This document shows positions 51,195 through 60,200 of a stretch of 64,000 nt of DNA, in pieces. The translations under genes and the position numbers were made by a program. The notes below the pieces were generated by a model. It saw nothing but the letters and a program-made list of their open reading frames with translations. It had not been told where the DNA came from and ran no database searches. Positions within the stretch are counted from its first letter, which is position 1, and each line of letters starts with the position of its first letter. Source of the DNA: JAHBXE01 sp044222195 (GTDB taxonomy: Bacteria; Planctomycetota; Phycisphaerae; Phycisphaerales; UBA1924); contig JBGANS010000015.1 of NCBI GenBank assembly GCA_044222195.1, forward strand, positions 49,615 to 113,614, read 5' to 3'.

Positions 51195-51748
51195 CGTGGT
51201 GCTCCGAGGAAGGGCTCGCGGGCGGGCACCTTGAACAGGCCTTCGATCGTGAGGACGGCGCGGAGCGGGAGATCGGCCCCGAGGGCGCTCTCGCGGGCGG
51301 GTGCATTGATGGGGGAGAGGTCGATACCAGAGATGAACCAGTCGGGCTCGGAGGTGCGCCAGGCGTTCAAGAAAGCGCCCAGCTGAGGGAGGGACGTCCC
51401 GCTGAGCGTGAGTGTGGCGCGTTGACGCGAGAGCTTGGCTCCGGTTTCGCTGGAAAGCGGCGTCTGGGCCTCCGGCGAGAGACTTTGGAGCGCTGCGTTC
51501 GCGAGGCCTGCTTGTGACATGGCCGCGGAGATCTTCGTGGCCAGGCCGCCTTCGGGGCGTTCGGGCAGGTCTTGCCCGCCGCGGCGGAGCGCGACGAGTT
51601 CGGCGGTCTGTGATGAGAGTGCGACGAGGGTGTGTTTCGCAGCGAACGCGCGGGCGCGGGCACTGGCGGCGCGGGAGCCGACAACCACGACGAGGGCGGC
51701 GCTCGCCGCGGGGACGACGATCCACAGCGTGAGCAGGGAGCGGTTCAC
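51191..51748 (-). CDS. GspM/PilO-like inner-membrane assembly protein
   Basis: A 185-residue bitopic protein: short cytoplasmic start, one transmembrane helix (LLTLWIVVPAASAALVVVVG), an Ala-rich coiled-coil (RAAASARARAFAAKHTLVALSS-type) and a ferredoxin-like C-terminal domain (ATLTLSGTSLPQLGAFLNAW and WFISGIDLSPIN). This is the layout of GspM or PilO. Sequence identity in this class is low, so the call rests on architecture and operon position right after a GspL-like gene. A GTG start overlaps the upstream stop (GTGA). Confidence 0.65.
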   Translation of the reverse strand: MNRSLLTLWIVVPAASAALVVVVGSRAASARARAFAAKHTLVALSSQTAELVALRRGGQDLPERPEGGLATKISAAMSQAGLANAALQSLSPEAQTPLSSETGAKLSRQRATLTLSGTSLPQLGAFLNAWRTSEPDWFISGIDLSPINAPARESALGADLPLRAVLTIEGLFKVPAREPFLGAPR

Positions 51749-52542
51749 GGTGCCCCTTTCGATTGGTGCAGTTCGAGATTGAGGCGTGTGGCCTTGTCAA
51801 TAGAAGCAAGACGAGGTTCGTCGAGAGTCCAGCCTTCGGGCGGCTTCAGAGCAGCAAGAAAGGGCTGGACATCGCCGGTGAGAGTGACGGAGATCGAGGC
51901 GTCGGTACCGGTGGCGGAGATGGACTGGGCCCTGCCGGGAACATGTGTCGGCCAGCGGGCGATGACTTCGGCGAGTGTGAGCGCTGCGTCGGCGGGTGGC
52001 GCCGGCTCCGAGGGTCCGGCGTGGCGGCGCTGCATGAGTTCCAGGGCGATGTCGTCTTTCGTCCAGTTCGGCGCTCGGGCAACAGAGGCGATCAGCGAGT
52101 TGGCCGCGTGTTGCGCGGAACCGGCCACCATTTCCCACGAGCTCGCCCGGCGGGAGAGCCCGATCGCGGTGAGGCCAGCGGCGAGGAGCGTGCAGGCCGC
52201 TGCGGCGAGGTGGAGGCGAAAACGGGCGCGGCGGATGGGGCTGGGTTCGTATTGGCCGACCAGAAAGTTGAACGCATCCTTCGATGCCCGGATGTACTCC
52301 GGGATGGATTCTGGAGTGAGCGTCAGGCTGGCGGACGCGGGGTCGAGTTCGTCGCGACGGACGGCGCACACGACGAATTGGCCGTCGTCGGCGGGCGTGC
52401 CGACGGCCCACAGGAGGGAAGCGTCAAGCGGCAGGTCATCATCGATCAACGGCCAGAGGCCCTCGGGGAGTGCGCCGGCCCGAACGCCGCGGGCTTCGAT
52501 CACGGACCAGAAGAGGCGATCGGCGGGCACGGTGGAGTTCAT
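51745..52542 (-). CDS. GspL/PilN-like assembly platform protein
   Basis: A 265-residue protein. Residues 1-105 are a soluble domain (DRLFWSVIEARGVRAGALPE, LLWAVGTPADDGQFVVCAVR). One transmembrane helix follows (LHLAAAACTLLAAGLTAIGL), then a periplasmic region with QHAANSLIASVARAPNWTKD and a ferredoxin-like end (ISVTLTGDVQPFLAALKPPE, LNLELHQSKG). The shape fits GspL or a PilM-less PilN, which ties the ATPase to the inner-membrane platform. Only operon position and architecture support it. ATG overlaps the upstream stop; TGA overlaps the next GTG. Confidence 0.62.
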   Translation of the reverse strand: MNSTVPADRLFWSVIEARGVRAGALPEGLWPLIDDDLPLDASLLWAVGTPADDGQFVVCAVRRDELDPASASLTLTPESIPEYIRASKDAFNFLVGQYEPSPIRRARFRLHLAAAACTLLAAGLTAIGLSRRASSWEMVAGSAQHAANSLIASVARAPNWTKDDIALELMQRRHAGPSEPAPPADAALTLAEVIARWPTHVPGRAQSISATGTDASISVTLTGDVQPFLAALKPPEGWTLDEPRLASIDKATRLNLELHQSKGAP

Positions 52543-52988
52543 GGGGGGCCGCTTTCCTTGAGCGCAAGAACCCGTGGGCCGTCACCGTCGCGTAGCGTGA
52601 GAGTTGTCTTGTCCACTTGCTCGACGGTTCGCGTCCCCACTCTTTCGCCCGCGGCGACAACCAGTATGCGGTCGGTGTCCGGGTCGTAGAGGGCGGCCTT
52701 GTACGCACCGCCGTTGGATTCTGCGATGATGGCGAGGAGTTGGAGTTTCAGGGGGGGAGGAGGAGGAGGCGCCGCGGCGGGTGGTGTCGGCGCGGGCGGC
52801 CGTGGTTCTGCGATCCAGATGGGCGTGCGGAACGCGGCGAGGTCGAGCGCCGCAACTTGCTTTGGAGCTGCGGGTGATTGATCGATGGTGGGCGTCATGA
52901 TTGCGGCGGGCGTCATCGGCCAGAACGCGAAAGCGGCGCTGGCGGCGACGGCGCTGATGAACAGGATTCGATGGCGAAGCAGTGTCAT
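52539..52988 (-). CDS. GspC/PilP-like periplasmic linker protein
   Basis: A 149-residue protein with an N-terminal membrane anchor (RHRILFISAVAASAAFAFWP), a Pro/Ala-rich linker (APTPPAAAPPPPPPLKL) and a small beta domain LQLLAIIAESNGGAYKAALY, DTDRILVVAAGERVGTRTVE, KTTLTLRDGDGPRVLALKE. This resembles the HR domain of GspC or PilP, which connects the inner-membrane platform to the secretin. Its place between the ATPase and GspL-like genes supports that. ATGA overlaps occur at both ends. Confidence 0.7.
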   Translation of the reverse strand: MTLLRHRILFISAVAASAAFAFWPMTPAAIMTPTIDQSPAAPKQVAALDLAAFRTPIWIAEPRPPAPTPPAAAPPPPPPLKLQLLAIIAESNGGAYKAALYDPDTDRILVVAAGERVGTRTVEQVDKTTLTLRDGDGPRVLALKESGPP

Positions 52989-54526
52989 GGCACATCCTCC
53001 ACGGCTTCGATCACGCGGCTGACTTCGGCGGCGGTGGTGATGCCGCGGGAGATGAGGTCCTGGCCCGCTTCGCGGAGGGTGACCATGCCCGCGCGCCGGG
53101 CGAGGTCCTTGATTTCCAGCGCGGACGCGCGGCGACAGACCAGGTCGCGGAGGGCGGGGTCGAGGATGAGCAGTTCAAAGACCCCGGTGCGGCCCTTGTA
53201 GCCCGAACCGAGGCACTGTTCGCAACCGGCGCCGTTGCAACCGGGATGCACGGTGCGGACGAGGCGCTGGGCGAGAACCGCGGACAGGCTGGATGCGACG
53301 AGGAACGGCTCGACGGAGAGATCGATGAGGCGGGCGACGGCGCCGGCGGCGTCTGATGTGTGGAGAGTGGAGAGCACGAGGTGGCCGGTGAGGGAGGCCT
53401 GCACTGCGATCTTGGCGGTTTCCTGGTCGCGGACTTCGCCGACCATGATCACATCGGGGTCCTGTCGGAGGATGTGCCGCAGGCCGGCGGCGAAGGTGAC
53501 GTTCTTGCGTGGGTCGACCTGGGTTTGCGATACAGACAAGCCTGGAGCGCCTGTCTCGGGTGGTGTACTGAGGTCGTACTCCACCGGGTCCTCGATCGTC
53601 ATCATGTTGAGTTCGCAGCCGCCTCGTGCGCCGGTGTAGGAGGTGCTGAGCCAAGCCAGGGTTGCGTAGAGCGTGGTGGTCTTGCCGCTGCCGGTCGGGC
53701 CGGTCGAGAGGACGATTCCGCTGGTGCGGTTGGCCTGGGCGAGGTAGCGATGCTCGATTGGCTCGGGCATGCCGAGAGCAGCGAAGCTCTTGAGGTGGGG
53801 TGACCGGGAAGGATCGAGCAAGCGGAGGACGATCCGTTCGCCGTACGTGCTGGGGAGAGAACTGACGCGAAGATCGATGCGGCGGGCGGCGCTGCCGGTT
53901 GTCCCGATGGTGACGGTCGCGCGGCCATCTTGCGGCGCTCGCTGTTCAGCGACATCGAGCCTGGCCATGACCTTGACGCGGCTGGTGACGGATGCCGCGA
54001 GCGAGGGGTGCAGCTCGCGAGCGGTGTGGAGCACTCCGTCGAGGCGATAGCGGACGAGGGTCCGGCCTCGCAAGGGTTGAAGGTGCACATCGCTCGCGCC
54101 CTTGAGCAATGCCTCGAACAGGATGAGATCGACAAGCTTGACGGCGGGCGCCTTGCCCTGGGTGCTCAGGAGATCGCTCTCGGCATCCTTCAGGGCACGG
54201 TCGAGGTCGCCCGTGATATCAACGGGGATGGCGGCCGTTTCCGGTTGCTCGTCTCGGTGTGCGTAGGCAACGTCGATGGCCGCGGCGATGGACTCGGCTT
54301 GGGCGAGTTCAGTGCTGATGGGGCGGCGGAGGGCAACGCCCACGTTATGGACAATCCAGGGCTTGGTGTGCTCGGTGACAAGGAGGCGCTCAGCGGTGCC
54401 ATCGGTACCCGCGCTCAAGACGAGGTGACGGCGAGCGAACTCGTGCGGGATCGCGTTGAGGAAGTGGGCTGAGGGCGCTCGCCGCTGGGGCGCTGCTGCG
54501 GGTGTACGGGTCTCGATCGCGCTCAC
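52985..54526 (-). CDS. gspE: GspE/PilB-type secretion ATPase with shortened metal-binding region
   Basis: A 513-residue ATPase. N-terminal GspE-N-like domain (1-100), then LILFEALLKGASDVHLQPLR, Walker A GPTGSGKTTT at 276-285, the Asp box MMTIEDPVEY, Walker B LRQDPDVIMVGEVRDQETAK and His box LTGHLVLSTLHTSDAAGAV. It drives assembly of a pseudopilus or pilus. The usual tetracysteine C-domain is cut down: where CxxC-(~30)-CxxC is expected, only HPGCNGAGCEQCLGSGYKGR is present. GTG at 54524-54526 is the start with GGAG 7 bases upstream. It follows the secretin gene by 44 bases. Confidence 0.9.
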   Translation of the reverse strand: MSAIETRTPAAAPQRRAPSAHFLNAIPHEFARRHLVLSAGTDGTAERLLVTEHTKPWIVHNVGVALRRPISTELAQAESIAAAIDVAYAHRDEQPETAAIPVDITGDLDRALKDAESDLLSTQGKAPAVKLVDLILFEALLKGASDVHLQPLRGRTLVRYRLDGVLHTARELHPSLAASVTSRVKVMARLDVAEQRAPQDGRATVTIGTTGSAARRIDLRVSSLPSTYGERIVLRLLDPSRSPHLKSFAALGMPEPIEHRYLAQANRTSGIVLSTGPTGSGKTTTLYATLAWLSTSYTGARGGCELNMMTIEDPVEYDLSTPPETGAPGLSVSQTQVDPRKNVTFAAGLRHILRQDPDVIMVGEVRDQETAKIAVQASLTGHLVLSTLHTSDAAGAVARLIDLSVEPFLVASSLSAVLAQRLVRTVHPGCNGAGCEQCLGSGYKGRTGVFELLILDPALRDLVCRRASALEIKDLARRAGMVTLREAGQDLISRGITTAAEVSRVIEAVEDVP

Positions 54527-54570
54527 TCTTTACTCCGTGCCTTCGTTGCGGCGAGACTGTGTCATTCCCG

Positions 54571-56847
54571 TCACCTGATTACCCGCGGTTCGACCACCGG
54601 CCAGCCGTCGTCGACACCGGTTTGAGTTGTCGCAATCTCACTGAGGTACTTGAGGTCTTCGAACGAGCCATGACGGAGGATGTTGGCGCGGATGAAGACG
54701 TAGAAGCGCGAACGGGAGTTGGTATTGGCGCGGTTCTTGAAGAGTTCACCTAAAAGTGGGATTTGACCAAGACCCGGAACCTGGTTGACGGCTTTGCCTT
54801 CGGCGTTGAGCTCGATTCCGCCGACGACGACCGTGTGGCCATCGGGAAGGCTCGCGGCGGATTGGACCTTGTTTTCCTGGCGGGGCGGGGGGAGCGAGGC
54901 ATTGGCGGCCGCCCCGACGAACGCGGAGAGGGAGATGTTGTAGTCGAGGAGCAGATGGTCGCCCTCGGCGATCTGGGGCTTGAGCGTGATTTGCGTGCCC
55001 GCGGGCTTGGTTCCGCCGAAGCTGGTGGTGGTGACGGTGTTGCTGGCGTTGGTGCTGGCGAAGGGTTGTTCGAGAACGGAGTCGAGCGTGGCCTGCTGGT
55101 TGTTCGTGACCAAGAGCCGCGGCATGGAGAGGGAGCGACCCTTGTTCAAGGTTTGAAGGGCGCGGAGGATGATGGAAAAGTCCCCAGGGTTGAGAACGAC
55201 GCCGGTGAGACCCAGGCCGTCGCCGGCGGACCGGTTGCCGGCGCTGTCTCGTGTGCCGAGGCCGAAAAGCGAGGCGATGCGGGTGCGGACGTCGTCAGTC
55301 GCGCCGGTCGCTTCGAGCTCGACGCCGAGGTCGAGCGTCTGGCTGTCGGAGAGGCTGACGATCAGGACTTCGAGCATGACCTGGGCCTGGCGGACGTCCA
55401 GAGTTTGAAGCAGCGATTCGATCTGCGAGAGGAGGCGGGGTTCACCCATCGCGATGAGCGTGTTGGTGCCTTCATCGGCGGACAAGACGAGCTCGGGCGG
55501 CGTGCGCCGGTCGAACTGGGCCGCGTGCGTACTTTCCATCGAAGGACGAGGCGGAGAGAGCTGGGCGGAACTGGGAACGTTGAGGTTGACCGGGGCCGAC
55601 GAAGCGGAGTTAACGGTCGATGACGGAGAGGCGCTGGGCAGCAGAGGCGAAACGGCACCTGCGGATGAAGGCGGCCACGCCGGCGAGCCGCTTGGGCCGG
55701 GGGTTGTCGGCGCGGGCGATGCATCGGTGACGAGAACGCCGGTCCGCACGAGCTGCTCGAGGATCGATTGAATCTCCCGAACGGAGCGGTTGCGAATGGT
55801 GAACGAGCGGACGGGGCGGCGCGAACCCGCGGGAGCGGCGTCGAGGCGATCGAGGAGGGCCTTGATCTGCTCGTGCTGCACCGGGGATGCCGTGATGATG
55901 AGCGAACCGGTCAGTTCGTCCGTGACGAGCTTCCAGCGCTCGTCGGCCCCTGTTCCGGACGGCTTGACCGCTTGTTCGACGAGGCGGGCGACTTCCTTTA
56001 CCGCGAACAACCGAGGGGAATACGTCGCGGTCTCCAGTCGATCGCGCTTGTCGAGATTGGCGACAAGGTCTCTCCAATACGCAGCGGTTTGTGGATCGCA
56101 CACGATGAGAACCGAGCCGCCGTCGGGCGATGGCAGCACCTCTCCGGCGATTTTCTCGCCCGACACGAGCTCCCGCTTGGCGCTCACCTGCGCGACGAGA
56201 GTCGCCAGTTGCTGCGAGGAGTAGTTGTGAACGGGCACATCCTCGATGTGGACCTGCTCGGCGGGAACATCGATCATGGCAATGAGGGTGAGGGCCTGGT
56301 CGATGCGGGCGGAGGTATCGGCGAGGAGAATGAGAGCGCCCTCGGGGCCTTCCTTCAGCGCGATCGCGGAGGAGCCGGCTTTGGAGAGGACCTTGGCCGC
56401 GGCTTCGGCGAGTTCCTTGCCGGTGCGGTGCTTGGCGCGGACGACAGCGGTGCGAAAGCCGGGAGGAGGTTCGCCGGTCGAGCTGTCTACGGCGGCGATT
56501 CCCGGAGCGTCCGCAAGACGGGCCACGGTGTACGCGGCCTTGCCCGGCACGCGAACGGTCGCGAAGCCGCGTGCGATCAAGGCACGATTGGTCAGGGACC
56601 AGAGCTCCTCGTCGCTGAGGCCCGAATCCACGCGGAGCGTGATCTGGCCGGCGGACTTCAGAGCGTTGGCGTCGTATTCGATGTTGAGCTTGAGGCGCTG
56701 GGCGGAGAGATCGAGAAGGCGGACGAGGTCGATCTGGCCGGCGAGGGTGGTTTCTCGGTGGGCGGGCTGGGCGCGGGACGCAGCTACGGCTGATGCCAGT
56801 GCACAGCAGGCCGCGATCACCAATCTGTGAACGTCTCGAGTCCGCAC
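54571..56847 (-). CDS. gspD: Type II secretion-type secretin
   Basis: A 758-residue outer-membrane channel protein. It has a signal region (LVIAACCALASAVAASRAQP), an N0-type domain (LAGQIDLVRLLDLSAQRLKL NIEYDANALKSAG) and N1-N3 KH-like repeats (about 110-340; HNYSSQQLATLVAQVSAKRE, RSFTIRNRSVREIQSILEQL). A Pro/Ser-rich insert (about 365-430) is followed by the secretin C-domain with VMLEVLIVSLSDSQTLDLGV, RALQTLNKGRSLSMPRLLVT NNQQA and VPGLGQIPLLGELFKNR. It forms the ring through which the operon's substrates leave. GTG at 56845-56847 gives the signal peptide; no clear ribosome site. First gene of a six-gene operon. Confidence 0.92.
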   Translation of the reverse strand: MRTRDVHRLVIAACCALASAVAASRAQPAHRETTLAGQIDLVRLLDLSAQRLKLNIEYDANALKSAGQITLRVDSGLSDEELWSLTNRALIARGFATVRVPGKAAYTVARLADAPGIAAVDSSTGEPPPGFRTAVVRAKHRTGKELAEAAAKVLSKAGSSAIALKEGPEGALILLADTSARIDQALTLIAMIDVPAEQVHIEDVPVHNYSSQQLATLVAQVSAKRELVSGEKIAGEVLPSPDGGSVLIVCDPQTAAYWRDLVANLDKRDRLETATYSPRLFAVKEVARLVEQAVKPSGTGADERWKLVTDELTGSLIITASPVQHEQIKALLDRLDAAPAGSRRPVRSFTIRNRSVREIQSILEQLVRTGVLVTDASPAPTTPGPSGSPAWPPSSAGAVSPLLPSASPSSTVNSASSAPVNLNVPSSAQLSPPRPSMESTHAAQFDRRTPPELVLSADEGTNTLIAMGEPRLLSQIESLLQTLDVRQAQVMLEVLIVSLSDSQTLDLGVELEATGATDDVRTRIASLFGLGTRDSAGNRSAGDGLGLTGVVLNPGDFSIILRALQTLNKGRSLSMPRLLVTNNQQATLDSVLEQPFASTNASNTVTTTSFGGTKPAGTQITLKPQIAEGDHLLLDYNISLSAFVGAAANASLPPPRQENKVQSAASLPDGHTVVVGGIELNAEGKAVNQVPGLGQIPLLGELFKNRANTNSRSRFYVFIRANILRHGSFEDLKYLSEIATTQTGVDDGWPVVEPRVIR

Positions 56848-57203
56848 CGGTTTTGAGTGTACTGCGTTTCATGTGAATTGCCAATCGTGGTGGATCGCTC
56901 AATATTGAGTGGAAGGGTGGAAGCCCCGCGCAGGTGCGCAAGTCGCGTTGCGGCATCGCCCTGGGCACCGCGAGCATCCTGTTTGGTGGACGCTTGATTG
57001 ATCGTTCGGTCACTGTCGCTTACTGACAGGGCTGGCCTCGCCGGCGGTGCACACCCACATGTGAGCGGGCGGCGGCGTCGGTAGCCGCGGCGCGGAGGCA
57101 CTTGCAATTTGTGTAGCACGCAGTACAGTGACCGCACGATGTCGTGGCTCGGCTGGTGCCGACCGCGACGGGCGGCGATGAGCCGTGTTCAGGAGTTGCG
57201 ACC
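56848..57203. other. Divergent regulatory gap between the secretin operon and the RHS gene
   Basis: About 355 bases with no supported gene. It must carry the promoters for both gspD (minus) and the RHS-repeat gene (plus). No convincing -35/-10 pair was recognised on either strand. A short inverted repeat CTCAATATTGAG at about 56899-56910 could bind a regulator. Confidence 0.45.
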
Positions 57204-60200
57204 ATGCGTGCGAAAGACACGGGGGTGCTGGCTGCTTCGCGTCGTATTCATATCGGGGTGCTTCGGCTCGTGGTGGCGGCTGCCGTTGCGTGCGGCGCTT
57301 TGTCGGGCGAAGTCCGTGCGCAGTGCGACCCGATGCTCTATCCGCTTGATTCGTTGTCCCACACGCAGGCGATGAGCTTTCGACGGGTGCCGGTTGTTGA
57401 GAACTTCCCCAATCCCGCCGGCGACCGACTGTACAACCTGTCGCAGCTCGGAAACGTTGATCCGTGCGCATCAAACTCGTTTATCTCCAACGGCGAGTGG
57501 CTCAGACAGCCGGCGCTTGGGGCTCCTGCGGCGACCCTGCCGGGAAGCGCGTGCTTTCATCCGCTTCTGTTCGTGCGCTTATCACCGCACTTGAACTACC
57601 TTCCCCCCGTGCAGCTGGTGGATGACGCTGGCAACGTGCTGCCCGGTAGCGGCAACGGCACCCAGTACTTCGGTTTCCGGCTGGGGGTCAATCTTCTGCA
57701 GCCGCTGAGCATCGGCGACTTTGTGCCGCCGGCGCCGACGCTTGCCGAAAGTTCGGTCGCTTTGCTGCCGCCGGGGACATCCACAAGCCCCACTGGATGG
57801 ATGGGCCTTTCCCGCCCGACTCTGGCGGGATCGGTGGACCTTATCACCGGAATGCCGCTCATCCGGGTGACCGATCTGGAACTGCCCTTTGACGGCGCCA
57901 CCTTCCGGCTTACCCGGACTCGCTCAAACATGAGGCGGCCGAGCGAGTTGAGCCCTGCGCATATGGACGGCAGCGGGTCCGACGACTGGTGGGATTGGAC
58001 GGGGCTCGGTTGGATGGCCGGTGAGAACCCGATCCTCATCCTCGATTCGGCGCTTCCGAACATCGTCGGCGACCAGCCGCGAACGACGCGCCTGATTCTT
58101 GATGCGCATCACTCGATCCCGTTCCAGCTGATTGAGTCGGACGGCCGGTATGAGGCCCCGCCGCGATTCCGGGCGACGCTGCGACACAACGGCACGTGGG
58201 AATCGGTCGGAAGCGTCCGTATGTGGACCACCCGGCCCACCAAGTACGAGATCTCCCTCTACGAAGGGGCGGTGAAGTACTCCTTCGCCGCGGTGTGGGA
58301 GGATGTGCCGAGCAACTTCTACAACGACAACTACGTGAACAACCCTAACGGGAATGCACTGTACAAACTATCGAGTTACCACGATCGGCCGTTCCTGCCG
58401 AATCAGTATCCGTCGGGCCCCAGCCACATGCAGGGAAGTGACCCCTTCAATCGGTACTACAACAAAGGCTTCGGTATTCCGTACTACGCGCTGTGCACCC
58501 AGATTGCGGATCGGTACGGACACGAAGTCGAGATGAAGTACGTGACGGTCAAGAGCCGTCATATGGACGACCCCAAGACCTCGGACTGCATCGAGTGTCA
58601 GCAGGATGGGCTGGCCAAGGGGCAGCTAAAGTGGATCAAACTCAAAGTGAATCATGGGTCCACACCCATAACGAAGTGGACCCTCCTTTATGCACACCGC
58701 AGATTCGCCGGCTTGCGATGGGGCGCGCCCCTGGGGTCGCCCTGGGGTCTTGATGGGTACGACAATGTCACCAAGGTCTGTCCTGAACAGGACCCGCGGC
58801 GGTACGAGCTCCACGGACACAACGCGATCGATCGCATCTACGTCTTCGAGGGCGACGTCAATGCGGACGCGATGTCGGACGACGACTTGACGATCCCTCA
58901 TCATGTCGCTTCGGGGTTTGACGATTCATACCCGGGAACACCGCAGTTTGGCGAGCATGACCCGCTGTGGCAGTTTTGCCAGACGCATCAGTCCTTCCCG
59001 AGCAACTGGAAGTACCAGGTTCGCTACCACTACGACTTCTGGCACTCGTCAGAAGATCTGTTGAGCAACACTCTGAGTAACTCGTGGCCGTCGATGGTCG
59101 ATTATCCATGGGTGTTCGGGCGGGCCGTGGGAGCCCCCAAGGGGCCTCCCGTGCTGATGATGACCACGGTGGCAAGCCGGCCGACGGGCGTTGGCGCTCC
59201 TTCTTTGCGGAGACAGATCTACAGCCATTCCAGTGCGGAGGGCTGGAGTTCCGGCGCGCCATTCAACGAGTGGCCCGGCAAGATCCCGTGGATCGAAGCG
59301 ATCTTCAACAACGATGACGTGACTCGGCTGCTCGCGGCGACCGAAGTGCCGTCGCCGAATTTGCCGGGAACTATGATTCCCTGCGCGTTGACGCTTGAGG
59401 AACTCGCGTTTCAGCAAACGGGTACGACAGCTGTTAACCCGGATCTCATCGCTGGTGCGAAGAAATTTGCGGGGCTTCGCCAGGATGCGCTGCCGACGCA
59501 GAACTGGTCTGGTGATCCGGATCGCCCGGACATCAGCGCCGCCGAAAACGCTGGGTACCTCATTCACAGCCCGGGCGAACTGTTCGCGAGCGACAGCGCT
59601 ACGGAAACGGTGGGGGACATGACCGTGCGGGAGGCCGGCGGAGTGTCGCGGCACTACCGGGTTCACCGACTGATCCGGCCGCCGACCAACGCCGACCTCC
59701 TCGCCTCCAATGGCGGGTACTCAAACTACTTGGACGCCGATCGGCCGATGGCGAGCCAGTGGTTCATCCCGTACGCCTGGCGCGGCTACTCGAACCCTCA
59801 GGACAACCAGCTCAATCTGACCGAAATGCCGGACTTGAGCGACCGGCGATACATCATTTTCATTGACGAGTTCGAAACTCGCGAAGCAATGAAAGCCAGC
59901 GTGCCGTACGGCTCTCAATCCGCGATCAAGACGGGTCAGCGGTCGCGGCGTGTTGTCGAGATCAATGCATCGGGCGTGATCCTGCGCGAGCGGGAGTGGC
60001 AGTTCACGCCTCAGGGTACCGTGGTGTCGGGAAGTGGTCTCGGTGAGGACTACGTCTACAAGTCCGTGTACGACTACTTCCATTCGCTCGGCCAGTTGTC
60101 ATCCACTGATGTGTGTCCGCCGATGCCGGCGTCGGGACAACCATCGCTCGTATCGTACGAGACCTGCAGTGACGTGACCAAGATGCCCTACGCCGCGGCG

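Noticed and set aside
51195..51809. N-terminal extension of the TPR lipoprotein
   Set aside because: The extra residues are Arg/Pro-rich and come from the GspM-like gene in another frame; the lipobox start at 51194 with ATGA overlap is far better.
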